Origin: an uncultured Vicinamibacterales bacterium
Lineage (GTDB): Bacteria; Acidobacteriota; Vicinamibacteria; Vicinamibacterales; UBA8438
Direction of reading: 5' to 3'
Length of the DNA stretch: 64,000 nt
Assembly: GCA_958295905.1 (NCBI GenBank)
Contig: OY282382.1
Location: 2,380,001-2,444,000 of the forward strand
Below the pieces are notes generated by a model that was given only the letters and a program-made list of their open reading frames with translations, was not told the origin of the DNA and made no database searches. Made by a program: the position numbers and the translations under genes. This document shows positions 17,166 through 27,045 of the stretch, in pieces. The first letter of the stretch is position 1, and the number at the start of each line of letters is the position of its first letter.

Positions 17166-17447
17166 ATGCCGCGCCCGGTATTCGCCGTCATTCTCGAAGA
17201 GCCGAATCCAGCCGTCATGGAGCGGCTGAAGAAGCTCTACCGCAAAGATGCTCTCGTCATCAACGATGCCTCCGCGCTTGTTTGCGCAGATGCCTTGGCT
17301 GAGGACGTCGCGGTCGGAACGGGGGTCAAGGGGGGTGACGACCCTGCCGGGGGAATCGTGTTCAAGCTCAACCGAGCGTACGCCGGCTTCACCCATCGCT
17401 CCGTTTGGGAGTGGCTGGAACGTGCGGAGGCCGAGGGCTTGAAGTGA
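17166..17447 (+). CDS. Small hypothetical protein, first gene of a two-gene cassette
   Basis: 93 residues from the ATG at 17166 (PRPVFAVILEEPNPAVMERL). Predicted small soluble alpha/beta protein; no recognisable catalytic motif. The stop overlaps the GTG of the next gene in a GTGA junction, so the two are translationally coupled. The pair is inserted between the ATPase and the permease of one ABC system and is less GC-rich than its surroundings, which suggests acquisition. A toxin-antitoxin-like or immunity pair is possible by layout but I see no family evidence. The leader 16984-17165 holds a short motif (near 17020-17050) shared with 40148 and 40232. Confidence 0.55.
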   Translation: MPRPVFAVILEEPNPAVMERLKKLYRKDALVINDASALVCADALAEDVAVGTGVKGGDDPAGGIVFKLNRAYAGFTHRSVWEWLERAEAEGLK

Positions 17448-17695
17448 GTCCACGGCGAGACAAGGACCGGCGCGATGGTCGTGTCCCTGAACCGTCAACG
17501 CCGATCGTACGCGGAGACGTTCCTCCGTTCGAGGAACGAATTAGAGCCTTGGAAGTGCGCCAGGAGCAGTTCGCGACGAAAGAGGATATCCAGAACACGA
17601 AGCTCTGGTTCGTGATTTCCGCGGTCGGTGGGATCATGGCCCTTTTGTCGTTCGCAGGCACGATTGCCCTCATCGTGCTCAGGCTCATCAGTTGA
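17444..17695 (+). CDS. Small coiled-coil protein with one membrane helix
   Basis: About 83 residues from a GTG at 17444 overlapping the preceding stop. The first half is polar and charged, then a short coiled coil ([20 protein letters not shown]), then a C-terminal membrane helix ([20 protein letters not shown]) ending at residue 83. The layout, soluble coiled coil plus C-terminal anchor, is similar to the unrelated small protein at 46304. Function unknown; it probably tethers its coupled partner to the membrane, which is inference. Nothing else is seen in 17696-17934. Confidence 0.55.
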   Translation: MSPRRDKDRRDGRVPEPSTPIVRGDVPPFEERIRALEVRQEQFATKEDIQNTKLWFVISAVGGIMALLSFAGTIALIVLRLIS

Positions 17696-17934
17696 CTCAA
17701 CTTACCAAGGACGCCGGCGATCAACTTGCCATGTGAGCGCGCCGTCCGGCAGAAGACGGGTTACTCTCCGGTGCGGTTGGCGACCCGTGTCGATCCGTGT
17801 GCGGGAGGCCCACCCGCGGCGGGGGCCGGAGCCGGCGCGAATCACACGGAGACACCGCCGCCCGCCGGCGCCCCCGCCGGTCTCGGTGCGGCGCGGGGCT
17901 CTGCGACGGGCCTCGACGTTTCCAGGACGCCGCG

Positions 17935-20514
17935 GTGACCCTTTTCCGCCAGTTCATCGTGCGGGCGTTGCGGCGCGACCCGGCGCGGGGGCTCGTCACC
18001 GTCGCCGGCCTGACCCTCGGGGTGGCGGTGGTGGTGGCCATCCGTCTCGCCAACACCGCCTCGGTGCGCGGCTTCGAGACCGCCCTCGACGTCGTCGCGG
18101 GCCGGACGTCGCTCGAGATCGTGGGGGCGGGGGTCGGGGTGCCGGAAGAGCAGTTGGCCGGCATGGGGTGGCTGCGCGGGTACGGGCGCGTGAGCCCCGT
18201 CATCGACCGCACCGCCCGGCTGGAGACCGCCGACGGGGCCGGGCATCGGCTCCGGGTGCTGGGGGTCGACGTGCTGCGCGACCGGCCGTTCCGCGAGTAC
18301 CGGTTGCTGCGGTTCTCGCGGCAGGGGCGCGCCCCGCGGCCCCGGGAGCTGCTCGACGTCCTGCTCGACCCCGCGTCGATCGTGCTGACCGAACGGTTCG
18401 CGCGGCGTCACGGCATCGACGTCGGCGCGCCGGTGCGGCTCGTCGCCGGCGACGCGGCGCACGAGATGGTCGTGCGCGGCCTGCTGCTCGACGAGGGGCC
18501 GGCGCGGGTGGTCGACGGCCGGCTCGCGCTGCTGGACATCGCGGCCGCGCAGTGGCGGTTCGACGGCCTCGGCCGGGTCGATCGGGTCGAGATTCAACTG
18601 TTCGAGGCAGCCGACATCGACGACGTCGAGCGGGCGATCGCGGCGCGGCTCCCGGCCGGCCTGCGGGTGCAGCGCCCCGCGCAGCGGGGACGGCAGGTCG
18701 AGCGGATGCTGGCCGCCTTTCACTTCAACCTGACCGCGCTGTCCTACATCGCGCTGATCGTCGGCCTGTTCCTGGTTTACAACACGGTCGCCGTCTCGGT
18801 CATCTCGCGCCGCACCGAGATCGGGGTCCTGCGCGCTCTCGGCGCGACCCGCCGGCTCGTGCTCGGCCTGTTCCTGGGCGAGGCGGCGGTGCTGGCCGCG
18901 CTCGGGGCGGCGCTGGGCGCCCCCGCGGGGTGGGGGCTGGCGCGCGCCGCGGTGAGGCTGACCTCGACCACCGTCAACACCCTCTGGGTGACGTCGCAGG
19001 CCACGGTGCCGCCGTTGGGGGCGGCGGACGTGGCGCTCGCGGGCGCCGTCGCCATCCCGCTGGCCCTCGCCGCGGCGGCGCTGCCGGCGGCGGAGGCGGC
19101 CGGGGTCACCCCGATCGCCGCGGTGCGCGGCGCCGACGGCGGGACCGGGCGCGGGCGGTTCCCGCGGCGTGCGGCGCTGGCCGCGGCCGGACTGTTCGGC
19201 GCCGGCGCGTGGCTGTCGACGCTGGAAGCGGTCGGGGGGCTCCCCGTGTTCGGCCTGGGGGCGGCGCTGGCCGTGGTCTTCGGGGCGGCGGCGCTCGTGC
19301 CGGTGCTGCTGGAGGGGCTTCGCCGGCGGGGCCGCGCGGTGCTCGCGGGGCGGTTCCGCATCGAGGGCCTGCTGGCCCACGCCAACCTCTCCGCCGCGGT
19401 GTCCCGGCTCGCCGTCTCCGTCGCGGCGCTCGTCGTCAGCCTCGCGATGCTCGCAGCCATCGCGATCCTGGTCGGGAGCTTTCGGGAGACCGTCGCCTAC
19501 TGGGTGGGACAGACGCTGCGGGCCGACCTCTTCGTGGCCGTCGCGGACGGCGGACCCCGCGGCGCGTCCGCCGGCGTCTCGGAGGCGGCGGAGCGGCGGA
19601 TCGCGTCGCACCCGGCGGTCGTCGCCGTCGACGGGTTCGGCAGCGTCGATCTGCCCTACGGTCCCGGCGGGGACCTGATCATTCTGGGGGCGGGCCGTTT
19701 CGACGTGCTGCTCGAGCACGGGGCGCTGCTGTTCAAGGCGCCGGCCGACGGGCGCGCGGCGATGCGGGGGGCGATCGGGGCGGACGCGGTGGCGGTGTCG
19801 GAGAGCTTCGCCGTCAAGCACCGGGCGGCGGTCGGCGACCGCATCGAGCTCGACACGCCGCAGGGGCCCCGCGCGTTTCGGGTGGCTGCGGTGTACTTCG
19901 ACTATTCGAGCGATCGGGGCATCGTGGTGATGGAGGAGAAGACGTTCGCCCGCCATTACGGGCCCCGCCGGCCGGGCGGCCTCACCGTCTATCTCGTCCC
20001 CGACGCCGACCCCGACACGGTGCGCGACGAGCTGCTGGCCGCGGCCGGCGCCGGCCACCGGCTGTTCATCCGCACGAACCGGACCCTGCGGGCCGAGGTG
20101 CTGCGCATCTTCGACGCGACGTTCGCCATCACCTACGCGCTCCAGGCCATCGCCATCGTCGTCGCGATTCTGGGCGTGGCCGCCACCCTGCTGACTCTGG
20201 TGCTGGAACGCCGCCGCGAGCTGGCGGTGCTGCGGCTGGTCGGGGCCGGCCGCGCCCAGATCCGGCGGATGGTGGTCATCGAGGCGGCGATGATCGGGCT
20301 CCTCAGCCAGGCCGTCGGACTGGCCGTGGGCATCGTGCTGTCGCTGATTCTGATCTACGTCATCAACGTGCAGAGCTTCGGCTGGACCATCCAGTTCCAC
20401 CTGCCGATCGGGTTTCTGGCGCAGTCGACGGTCTTGATCGCGGTGACGACGGCGCTCGCCGGCCTGTATCCGGCCCGGGTGGCGTCACAGGTGGCGGCGG
20501 GGGTAGAACGATGA
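17935..20514 (+). CDS. ABC transporter permease, FtsX-like
   Basis: About 859 residues from a GTG at 17935 ([19 protein letters not shown]). Layout is of the duplicated FtsX type: an N-terminal membrane helix, a large periplasmic domain, a three-helix FtsX block starting near [19 protein letters not shown], a second hydrophobic half with another periplasmic domain, and a C-terminal FtsX block ([20 protein letters not shown] onward). It should pair with the ATPase at 16270 and extract or export lipoproteins or other hydrophobic substrates. The last 49 codons are the source of a threefold 149-bp tandem repeat that continues past the stop at 20512-20514. No internal damage. Confidence 0.85.
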   Translation: MTLFRQFIVRALRRDPARGLVTVAGLTLGVAVVVAIRLANTASVRGFETALDVVAGRTSLEIVGAGVGVPEEQLAGMGWLRGYGRVSPVIDRTARLETADGAGHRLRVLGVDVLRDRPFREYRLLRFSRQGRAPRPRELLDVLLDPASIVLTERFARRHGIDVGAPVRLVAGDAAHEMVVRGLLLDEGPARVVDGRLALLDIAAAQWRFDGLGRVDRVEIQLFEAADIDDVERAIAARLPAGLRVQRPAQRGRQVERMLAAFHFNLTALSYIALIVGLFLVYNTVAVSVISRRTEIGVLRALGATRRLVLGLFLGEAAVLAALGAALGAPAGWGLARAAVRLTSTTVNTLWVTSQATVPPLGAADVALAGAVAIPLALAAAALPAAEAAGVTPIAAVRGADGGTGRGRFPRRAALAAAGLFGAGAWLSTLEAVGGLPVFGLGAALAVVFGAAALVPVLLEGLRRRGRAVLAGRFRIEGLLAHANLSAAVSRLAVSVAALVVSLAMLAAIAILVGSFRETVAYWVGQTLRADLFVAVADGGPRGASAGVSEAAERRIASHPAVVAVDGFGSVDLPYGPGGDLIILGAGRFDVLLEHGALLFKAPADGRAAMRGAIGADAVAVSESFAVKHRAAVGDRIELDTPQGPRAFRVAAVYFDYSSDRGIVVMEEKTFARHYGPRRPGGLTVYLVPDADPDTVRDELLAAAGAGHRLFIRTNRTLRAEVLRIFDATFAITYALQAIAIVVAILGVAATLLTLVLERRRELAVLRLVGAGRAQIRRMVVIEAAMIGLLSQAVGLAVGIVLSLILIYVINVQSFGWTIQFHLPIGFLAQSTVLIAVTTALAGLYPARVASQVAAGVER

Positions 20515-20808
20515 GCGGCGAGAGCTTCGGCCGGACCCTCCCGTTCCACCTGCCGCCGGGGTTTCTGGCGCAGTTGACGGTCCTGATCGCGTTGACGACG
20601 GGGCTCGCCGGCCTGTATCCGGCCCGGGTGGCGTCACCGGTGGCGGTGGGGGTGGAACAATGAGCGGCGAGAGCTTCGGCCGGACCCTCCCGTTCCACCT
20701 GCCGCCGGGGTTTCTGGCGCAGTTGACGGTCCTGATCGCGTTGACGACGGGGCTCGCCGGCCTGCATCCGGCCCGGGTGGCGTCACCGGCGGCGGCGGGG
20801 GCGGAACG
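20362..20808. repeat. Three tandem copies (149 bp) of the permease gene's 3' end
   Basis: Units 20362-20510, 20511-20659 and 20660-20808. The first lies inside the permease gene and is more diverged; the second and third are almost identical. Each unit ends at ATGAGCGGC, so the junctions at 20511, 20660 and 20809 all have an ATG overlapping a TGA stop. The third junction is the start of the lipocalin gene. Confidence 0.92.
20511..20663 (+). pseudogene. Duplicated FtsX C-terminal fragment 1, still open (50 aa)
   Basis: The second repeat unit keeps an open frame from ATG 20511 (overlapping the permease stop) to the TGA ending at 20663. It encodes 50 residues ([20 protein letters not shown] onward) matching the permease tail, including the hydrophobic helix. 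It could be translated by coupling, but is most simply a by-product of tandem duplication. Confidence 0.6.
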
Positions 20809-20812
20809 ATGA
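20660..20812 (+). pseudogene. Duplicated FtsX C-terminal fragment 2, still open (50 aa)
   Basis: Same as the preceding fragment, shifted by 149 bp: ATG at 20660 overlaps the previous stop and its own stop overlaps the ATG of the lipocalin gene at 20809. Because 149 is not a multiple of three, each copy is in a different frame from the last, yet each is open. Confidence 0.6.
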
Positions 20813-22248
20813 GCGGCGACGGCGCGGCCCGGACGGGTCGCCGGCGTGCGCCCCGCGACCGGCGGCCGGAGCGCCGCGGCGGAAGGCGGGCCGCCCATCC
20901 CGCGTGGGCGGGGGCGGTTCTCGTCTGTCTGTGCCTGAGTGGCGCCCTCGCGGGGCAGCGCTTCGCGGGCGCCTCGCCGGTTCCAGCGCCATGCGGGGTC
21001 TCTCTGGAGGTGGCGGCGAGCGCCCCCGGAGCCGGAAACCGCGGACGGGGGATGCGGGCCGCTCCCGTCGTTTCGACGTTCGGAACGCCGCGCGCGATCC
21101 CGGGCGCGCCGGGGGAGGTTCCGGGGGACGGCGGGCCGCGGGGGAGTCTGGAGATCCAACCGCCGGCGCCGCGTCGCGGGGCCCCCGCCGGTCAGGAGGC
21201 CGGCGCCCTGACCCCGGAAGGCTGGCGTCAGGCCGGGCCCGGCTACCCGTGGCGGTTTCCCCGGGACCACGGCAGTCATCCTGAGTACCGCATCGAGTGG
21301 TGGTACTACACCGGCAACCTCGCCTCGGACCGGGGCCGCCGGTTCGGCTACCAGGTGACCTTCTTCCGCGTCGGCGTCGATCCGGCCCCCGAGAACCCGT
21401 CGCGGTGGGCGGTCCGCGATCTCTTCATGGCCCATCTCGCGGTGACCGACCTCGGGACCGGCCGGCATCTCGTCGCCGAGCGGCTCGATCGCGGTTCGCT
21501 CGGCTGGGCCGGCGCGCGGACGGGGACCCTCGACGTCTGGAACGGCGGCTGGCGGGCGTCTCTCGACGGCGGTCGCCACCGGCTGAAGGCGGTCGACCGG
21601 TCGTTCGGGGTCGAGCTCGACCTGGAGCCCGGCAAGGGGCCGACCCTGCACGGCGAGGGCGGCCTCAGCCGGAAGGGGCCGTCGGCCGGCAACGCCTCGC
21701 AGTACTATTCGATGACCCGGATGCCGACGGCGGGTCGGGTCCGGCTCGACGGCGGGTGGGTCGACGTGGCCGGCGCGAGCTGGATGGACCACGAGTTCGG
21801 CACGACGTTTCTCGAGCCCGGTCAGGTCGGATGGGACTGGTTCTCGCTGCAGCTCGACGACGGCGCCGACCTCATGGTCTTCCAGTTGCGACGCGCGGAC
21901 GGGCGGCCCGACGACCGGTCCGCCACCTGGGTGGACGGCGGCGGCGCGGCGGCCGTGCTCGATAGCGTCGACGTGCGGCTTGTGCCCGGACGCCGGTGGT
22001 CCTCACCCGTCAGCGGCGCCGCCTACCCGGTCGAGTGGCGCGTCGACGTGCCGGATCGGGAGGCGAGCTTCGAGGTGACCGCGGCCCTCGACGCCCAGGA
22101 GCTGGACACCGGCGACTCGACCGGCGTGACCTACTGGGAAGGCGCGGTCACGGTGACCGGCCGGGTCGGCGGCCGCCCGGTCCGGGGCCGCGGGTACCTG
22201 GAGATGACCGGGTACGCCGGCCGCCCGATGAGCGACGTGTTTCGATAG
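20809..22248 (+). CDS. AttH/CrtC-like lipocalin-domain protein
   Basis: 479 residues from the ATG at 20809, overlapping the stop of the last permease-tail repeat. The N-terminal 140 residues are Arg/Pro/Gly-rich with a hydrophobic stretch ([16 protein letters not shown]) that serves as signal or anchor. From about residue 145 comes the family block starting [20 protein letters not shown] with WWYYTGNL, followed by [10 protein letters not shown] and GWDWFSLQL. This is the CrtC/AttH lipocalin-like fold (PF07143 type). In AttEFGH-like loci such a protein sits with an ABC ATPase and FtsX permease, as here, and probably binds the exported lipid-like substrate. Carotenoid hydratase activity is unlikely without other carotenoid genes. 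The unusually long low-complexity N-terminus may mean the true start is further in. Confidence 0.8.
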   Translation: MSGDGAARTGRRRAPRDRRPERRGGRRAAHPAWAGAVLVCLCLSGALAGQRFAGASPVPAPCGVSLEVAASAPGAGNRGRGMRAAPVVSTFGTPRAIPGAPGEVPGDGGPRGSLEIQPPAPRRGAPAGQEAGALTPEGWRQAGPGYPWRFPRDHGSHPEYRIEWWYYTGNLASDRGRRFGYQVTFFRVGVDPAPENPSRWAVRDLFMAHLAVTDLGTGRHLVAERLDRGSLGWAGARTGTLDVWNGGWRASLDGGRHRLKAVDRSFGVELDLEPGKGPTLHGEGGLSRKGPSAGNASQYYSMTRMPTAGRVRLDGGWVDVAGASWMDHEFGTTFLEPGQVGWDWFSLQLDDGADLMVFQLRRADGRPDDRSATWVDGGGAAAVLDSVDVRLVPGRRWSSPVSGAAYPVEWRVDVPDREASFEVTAALDAQELDTGDSTGVTYWEGAVTVTGRVGGRPVRGRGYLEMTGYAGRPMSDVFR

Positions 22249-22363
22249 AATGGGTGAGGAAGGGCGGCCGGGGGTCTCTTGGACCGGTAGGCCGCCATCC
22301 GGCGGGGGCTGGGCGTGTGTTGCCGAACGGTCGGCAGGGCGGGCGGTTCGGTGAAAGACGGTC

Positions 22364-22386
22364 GCCGGCATGAGCTTCATGCCGGC
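22364..22386. promoter_or_regulatory. Perfect 10-bp inverted repeat in the leader of the HicB-like gene
   Basis: GCCGGCATGA and TCATGCCGGC are separated by 3 bp, about 30 bp upstream of the ATG at 22416. It could be a weak terminator for the ABC locus or an operator for the HicB-like protein; there is no T-run. The remainder of 22249-22415 shows nothing else. Confidence 0.45.
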
Positions 22387-22415
22387 CGTTTGCGCTTGAG
22401 GGGAGGACGGGGCGG

Positions 22416-22898
22416 ATGGCGATGCGAACGTGGCCGCTGTGGGTTACGCACCGAGGTGTCACGGTGGGGCGGGGCTTCATCGCCAAGGTCGAGGTCACCG
22501 GCCGGCTCGTGGCCCATCAGGATGCGACAGGGATCTGGCTCGAAGGCGTGACCCCCGCGGGACTGGTCCTGGATGCCGGGGCTTCCACGATCGAGGAGGC
22601 GCAACCGCTTTTGCGTGAGACGCTGGTTGGCGCGCTGAACGTCTTCGCGGAGGACGCGGCGGCCTTCCGCGAGTTTCGGGATGCCGCGCACGCGTTTCTG
22701 AGCACGACGGACGAGGCGGCAATCCAGGAATGGCGCGGGGCGGTCGAGCGCGTTCGGATCGCACGGGAGCGCCCCGATGGTCTCGACGTCTGGTCGGCGG
22801 ACCGCGAAACGTCCGTCAGCATCGCCGAGATGGCTGTCGAAGACCTCACCCCCGTGGAGACGACGCCGCCGGCCGACTATCTCCGGATGGCGGCGTAG
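22416..22898 (+). CDS. HicB-like antitoxin domain protein
   Basis: 160 residues from the ATG at 22416 with GGGGAGGA upstream. The N-terminal 75 residues resemble the HicB partial RNase H-like fold (FIAKVEVTGRLVAHQDATG, then EGVTPAGLVLDAGASTIEEA and the helix QPLLRETLVGAL). The C-terminal part is acidic and helical with no clear DNA-binding domain. It is immediately followed, with overlapping stop and GTG (22896-22900), by a broken HicA-like frame, which supports the antitoxin reading. The order antitoxin before toxin is the less common one. Family assignment is by pattern only. Confidence 0.5.
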   Translation: MAMRTWPLWVTHRGVTVGRGFIAKVEVTGRLVAHQDATGIWLEGVTPAGLVLDAGASTIEEAQPLLRETLVGALNVFAEDAAAFREFRDAAHAFLSTTDEAAIQEWRGAVERVRIARERPDGLDVWSADRETSVSIAEMAVEDLTPVETTPPADYLRMAA

Positions 22899-23145
22899 TG
22901 GCGGCGGAGATCCGGATCCTGGACGTCCTCAAGATGTTGGAGGCGTGCGCCCGACTTGCCGCGTGGTGAAGACGACTCATTCCTTTCTCGTCAAACTGGA
23001 AACCGGTGCGGGAGTCGTCACCGCAGCGTTCCCGTCGGGACCGCATCTGAAGCTGGAGCGCCGCAAGATACGAAGCGGCGCCGTCGAGTCTCTCGCAAGA
23101 AAGCTCGGCATTCTCGATTGCGCGAGGCGGCATCTGTCTCTCTGA
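22898..23145 (+). pseudogene. HicA-like toxin remnant with frameshift
   Basis: A GTG at 22898 overlaps the stop of the HicB-like gene and opens AAEIRILDVLKMLEA, typical of the HicA N-terminus, but the frame stops at 22969. The rest of a HicA-like sequence continues in another frame (CRVVKTTHSFLVKLETGAG, later SGAVESLARKLGI) up to the stop at 23145. The join falls near 22940-22960. A one- or two-base indel would restore one protein of about 82 residues. Could be a sequencing error or a true inactivation; the fold assignment is moderate. Confidence 0.5.
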
Positions 23146-23247
23146 GTCCCATCGTCAGGCTTCCGCGTTGCCGGCCGTCCGGTGCGGACGGTCAGCTCGA
23201 CGGCATCGCCGCATGGTCATGTCTGATCGCCCTTCCCGCCCTCGTCG

Positions 23248-25734
23248 GTGTTGACCTTGCATCTGCCCGTACGCAACCGGTCGGCGGTTCGGCGCGGTCT
23301 CGTGACGCCGGCGCTCCTGACCATCCTGTACGCGCTGTTGCTTGCGGGCGCTCCCGTATCGGCCACGGCGCAAGGCGGACCGCCGAGCCAGGGGCCGGCG
23401 GGGACGGCGGCGCCGGGGACCCCCGCGGCGGCGGAGACGGCGGATCGGCAGGCGCCCGGGAGCGCCGCCGCGGGAGCGGGCGGATTCGCGCTCGCCGGCC
23501 TGCCGGACCGGCCGCCCCCGCCCCGCCCGCCGGCGGTCGTCGCGCGGGATGCGCAGGGCCGGGCGACGGTCCGCGCGGTCCGCCTCGCCACCGGCCTCCG
23601 TCTCGACGGCCGGCTCGACGAGCCGGTGTACGGCGCGGTGCCCGCGATCACCGACTTCGTTCAGCAGATGCCGGTGGAAGGCGCCCCGGCGAGCGAGAAG
23701 ACCGAGGCGTGGATCCTGTTCGACGAGACGAACGTCTACGTCGGGGGGCGGGTCTGGGACTCGGCGCCGCCCGGCGAGTGGGTGGCGAACGAGATGCGGC
23801 GCGACACCCCCCAGCTTCGCGAGAACGACTCGTTCTGGGTCGCGTTCGACACCTTCAACGACCGGCGCAACGGGGTCGCCTTCTACACCAACCCGCTGGG
23901 GGCGATCGGCGACTTCGGGATCACGAACGAGGGCAATCCCAACGGCGACTGGAACCCGGTGTGGGACGTCCGCACCGGCCGGTTCGAGGGCGGCTGGACG
24001 GTGGAGATGGCGATTCCGTTCAGGTCGCTGCGCTACCGGCCGGGGCCGGTCCAGCGGTGGGGGGTGCAGATCCGCCGCACGATACGCCGCAAGAACGAGA
24101 TGACGTACATCACGTCGGTGCCGATCGCGGCGGGTCGCCGGGGCCTCTTCCGCCTGTCCGACGCCGCGCTGCTGGTGGGTCTCGACGTGCCGGACAGCGG
24201 CGCCAACCTCGAGATCAAGCCGTACGGCATTTCCGGGGTCGCCACCGACCTCACGGTGGACCCGCCGCGCCGCAACGACGGCGGCGGCGATTACGGGGTG
24301 GACGTCAAGTACGGCATCACCCGCAACCTGACCGCGGACCTGACCTGGAACACCGACTTCGCCCAGGTCGAGGTGGACGAGCAGCAGGTGAACCTGACCC
24401 GGTTCAACCTGTTCTTCCCCGAGAAGCGCGAGTTCTTCCTGGAAGGCCGCGGCATCTTCGACTTCGCCCGCGGCGGCGGCCCCAGCACCCGCGACGGCGC
24501 GCTGCGGCAGATCGGCAGCGGGTCGTCCCGCGAGGAGAGCAACGCGCCCACGCTGTTCTACTCCCGCCGCATCGGGCTCCAGGAGAGAGCCGTCGTCCCC
24601 ATCGTGGGGGGCGGGCGGGTCACCGGCAAGGTGGGCGCCTTCGACGTCGGGGCGCTGAACATCCACGCCGGAGAAGAGCTGGACGCGGCGGTCGAGCCGA
24701 CGAACTTCACCGTCGCGCGGGTCAAGCGGGACGTCCTGCGCCGCAGCGCCGTGGGGTTTCTCGCCACCAACCGCTCGGTGTCGCTCGCCGGCGACGGGGC
24801 CAGCCAGACGTGGGGCGCCGACGGCACGTTTTCGTTCTACGACAACCTCAGCGCCGTCGCCTACCTGGCCCGGACCCGGACGCCGGGCCGGACCGGCCGC
24901 GACCGCAGCTACCAGGGGCAGGTCACCTATGCCGGAGACCGCTACGGGTTCCAGGCCGAGCACCTGACGGTCGAGGACAACTTCCGGCCGGAGGTCGGGT
25001 ACTGGCGGCGCGACAACTTCCGGCGCTCGTTCGGGTCCGCGCGGTTCAGCCCCCGTCCCGCCTCCATCGAAGCGATCCGCCAGTTCCGGCTCGAAGGCAG
25101 CTTCGACTACGTCGAGACCGCGGATACCGGGGGGGTCGAGACCCGGCAGTCGCAGCTCGCGTTCTCGACGGAGTTCGAGAACAGCGACCGCATCGGCGTC
25201 TCGGCGGCGGAGAACTACGAGTTCCTCGTCGAGCCGTTCGAGCCGGGGCGGGACGTGGTGCTGCCGGTCGGCGGCTACCGCTTCCGCGACGTGGAGACCA
25301 CCTATACCCTCGGCGGGCAGCGCCGCCTGAGCGGCATCTTCACGATGCGGCTGGGCGGGTACTTCGGCGGCGCCATCCGGTCCGTCGGGTTCCGGCGCGC
25401 CCGGCTCGTCCTGATGCCGCGGCTGGCCGTCGAGCCGACGCTGTCGGTCAACTGGGTCGAGACCCCCCAGGGCTCGTTCCGCACCGACCTGCTCGTCTCG
25501 CGCGTCACCTGGACCCTCTCGCCGCGCATGTTCTTCAGCGGGCTGATCCAGTACAACTCGAGCACGCGCACCGTCAGCAACAACCTCCGGCTGCGGTGGG
25601 AGTACAGTCCCGGGAGCGAGCTGTTCGTCGTCTACACCGAGGACCGGGACAGCGATCCGCTGAGGCCGGACCGGTTCTCGGGGCTTCGCAACCGCGGGCT
25701 CGTGGTGAAGGTGAACCGGCTGTTCCGCTTCTGA
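23248..25734 (+). CDS. DUF5916 outer-membrane protein with CBM9-like N-terminal domain
   Basis: About 828 residues. The start is uncertain: GTG 23248 or TTG 23251; both precede a signal peptide (LLTILYALLLAGAPVSATAQ). A low-complexity Ala/Gly/Pro linker follows, then a CBM9-like beta-sandwich (LDGRLDEPVYGAVPAITDF; EAWILFDETNVYVGGRVWDS), and the DUF5916 region with PLGAIGDFGITNEG and FNLFFPEKREFFLEGRGIF. The C-terminal third alternates like a transmembrane beta-barrel and ends in an aromatic residue (VNRLFRF). Family members are probable surface proteins binding carbohydrates or similar ligands; no enzyme activity is established. Confidence 0.82.
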   Translation: MLTLHLPVRNRSAVRRGLVTPALLTILYALLLAGAPVSATAQGGPPSQGPAGTAAPGTPAAAETADRQAPGSAAAGAGGFALAGLPDRPPPPRPPAVVARDAQGRATVRAVRLATGLRLDGRLDEPVYGAVPAITDFVQQMPVEGAPASEKTEAWILFDETNVYVGGRVWDSAPPGEWVANEMRRDTPQLRENDSFWVAFDTFNDRRNGVAFYTNPLGAIGDFGITNEGNPNGDWNPVWDVRTGRFEGGWTVEMAIPFRSLRYRPGPVQRWGVQIRRTIRRKNEMTYITSVPIAAGRRGLFRLSDAALLVGLDVPDSGANLEIKPYGISGVATDLTVDPPRRNDGGGDYGVDVKYGITRNLTADLTWNTDFAQVEVDEQQVNLTRFNLFFPEKREFFLEGRGIFDFARGGGPSTRDGALRQIGSGSSREESNAPTLFYSRRIGLQERAVVPIVGGGRVTGKVGAFDVGALNIHAGEELDAAVEPTNFTVARVKRDVLRRSAVGFLATNRSVSLAGDGASQTWGADGTFSFYDNLSAVAYLARTRTPGRTGRDRSYQGQVTYAGDRYGFQAEHLTVEDNFRPEVGYWRRDNFRRSFGSARFSPRPASIEAIRQFRLEGSFDYVETADTGGVETRQSQLAFSTEFENSDRIGVSAAENYEFLVEPFEPGRDVVLPVGGYRFRDVETTYTLGGQRRLSGIFTMRLGGYFGGAIRSVGFRRARLVLMPRLAVEPTLSVNWVETPQGSFRTDLLVSRVTWTLSPRMFFSGLIQYNSSTRTVSNNLRLRWEYSPGSELFVVYTEDRDSDPLRPDRFSGLRNRGLVVKVNRLFRF

Positions 25735-25800
25735 CGGCGCGCCGCGGTTCCCCGTCGCGCCGGTCATGCGGTATAACCACCGGTGAGAGGAGCTTGTTCG

Positions 25801-27045
25801 ATGACCCATCCCCTGTCTCGTCGTCATTTCCTGCACGCGGCCGGCGCCGGCGCGGCGTCGGTGTGGATTCCCAAGCCGGTCAAAGGCTACCGCGCGGCCG
25901 AGATGCGGCAGCAGGCGGCCGGCGGCCGGCTCGAGGCGGGCATCTCGAAATGGGATCTCGATACGCCGTGCCTCTGCGTCGATCTGGACCGCCTGGAGGG
26001 CAATCTGGACCGGATGCAGACCACCGTCACCCGCAACGGCATCGCCAGCCGCCCTCATGCCAAGACCCACAAGTGTCCGGCCATCGCGCGGTTGCAGATC
26101 GCGACGGGGTCGGTCGGCATCTGCACCGCGAAGATCTCCGAGGCGGAGGTGATGTTCGAGCACGGCGTCGAGCAGATCCTGTTGACCACGGTCAACGTCA
26201 CGCCGCGCAAGATCCGCCGCGCGATGTATCTGAAGAAATGGTGCGGCGGCTTCATCCAGGCCGTCGACACCGCCGCCAACGCGCGCGATCTCTCGGACGC
26301 CGCGGCGGAGGCGGGGGTGGTCGCCGACGTCGTGGTCGACGTCGACCCCGGCGGACACCGCACCGGCATCACGCCGGGCGCTCCCGCCCTCGAACTGGCG
26401 CAGCTCGTGGACACGCTGCCGGGGCTGCGGCTGCGGGGCATGCTGTGCTACGACGGCGGCTCGCAGCACGTGGCCGGGTTCGCCGAGCGGCGCCGGCGCA
26501 CGCTGGCCAATCTGGAGGCGGCCGCCGGCACCGCGGACCGCATGAAGCGGTCGGGGCTCGACACCGGCATCTTCAGCGGCGGGGGCACCGGGACCTACAA
26601 CATCGACCACGAGACCCCCGGGATGACCGACGTGCAGGTCGGCAGCTACGTCTTCATGGACGCGCAGTACCTGGGTATCGGCGGTGCCGGGGACGCGGAA
26701 GCGTACAGCGATTTCGCCCCCGCTCTGACGGTGCTGACCACCGTGCTGAACGACCAGTACGAAGGCCGCGCCACCACCGACGCCGGCGCCAAGGCGAACA
26801 CCATCAACCGGCCCTGGCCGATCGTCGCCGGCGAGACGGGGATGAGCTATACCTCCGGATCGGACGAGTTCGGGACGATCCGCTACGGGGAGAACGCCAG
26901 CCGGACCTACCGGGTGGGCGACAAGCTCGATCTGATCGTGTCGCACTGCGACCCGGTGGTGAATCTCTACGACCAGCTCTACGGCGTCCGGGGCGACCGG
27001 GTCGAGGTGGTGTGGCCGATCGCCGGGCGCGGGATGTCCGTCTGA
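25801..27045 (+). CDS. PLP-dependent D-threonine aldolase / alanine racemase N-domain family protein
   Basis: 414 residues from the ATG at 25801 with GAGGAG upstream. A twin-arginine-like leader (SRRHFLHAAGAGAASVW) suggests Tat export of a folded PLP enzyme. The barrel opens with DLDTPCLCVDLDRLEGNL and the PLP-lysine motif RPHAKTHKCP; GGGTGTYNIDHE is a phosphate-binding region and the C-terminal domain has SHCDP with metal-binding His/Cys of the D-threonine aldolase/D-serine dehydratase (DSD1) type. The reaction is probably aldol cleavage or dehydration of a D-hydroxy amino acid in the periplasm; the exact substrate is not decided by sequence. Confidence 0.82.
   Translation: MTHPLSRRHFLHAAGAGAASVWIPKPVKGYRAAEMRQQAAGGRLEAGISKWDLDTPCLCVDLDRLEGNLDRMQTTVTRNGIASRPHAKTHKCPAIARLQIATGSVGICTAKISEAEVMFEHGVEQILLTTVNVTPRKIRRAMYLKKWCGGFIQAVDTAANARDLSDAAAEAGVVADVVVDVDPGGHRTGITPGAPALELAQLVDTLPGLRLRGMLCYDGGSQHVAGFAERRRRTLANLEAAAGTADRMKRSGLDTGIFSGGGTGTYNIDHETPGMTDVQVGSYVFMDAQYLGIGGAGDAEAYSDFAPALTVLTTVLNDQYEGRATTDAGAKANTINRPWPIVAGETGMSYTSGSDEFGTIRYGENASRTYRVGDKLDLIVSHCDPVVNLYDQLYGVRGDRVEVVWPIAGRGMSV

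Noticed and set aside
22898-23145. Programmed frameshift in the HicA-like gene
   Set aside because: No slippery heptamer or following stem-loop was seen at the join; mutation or sequencing error is simpler.
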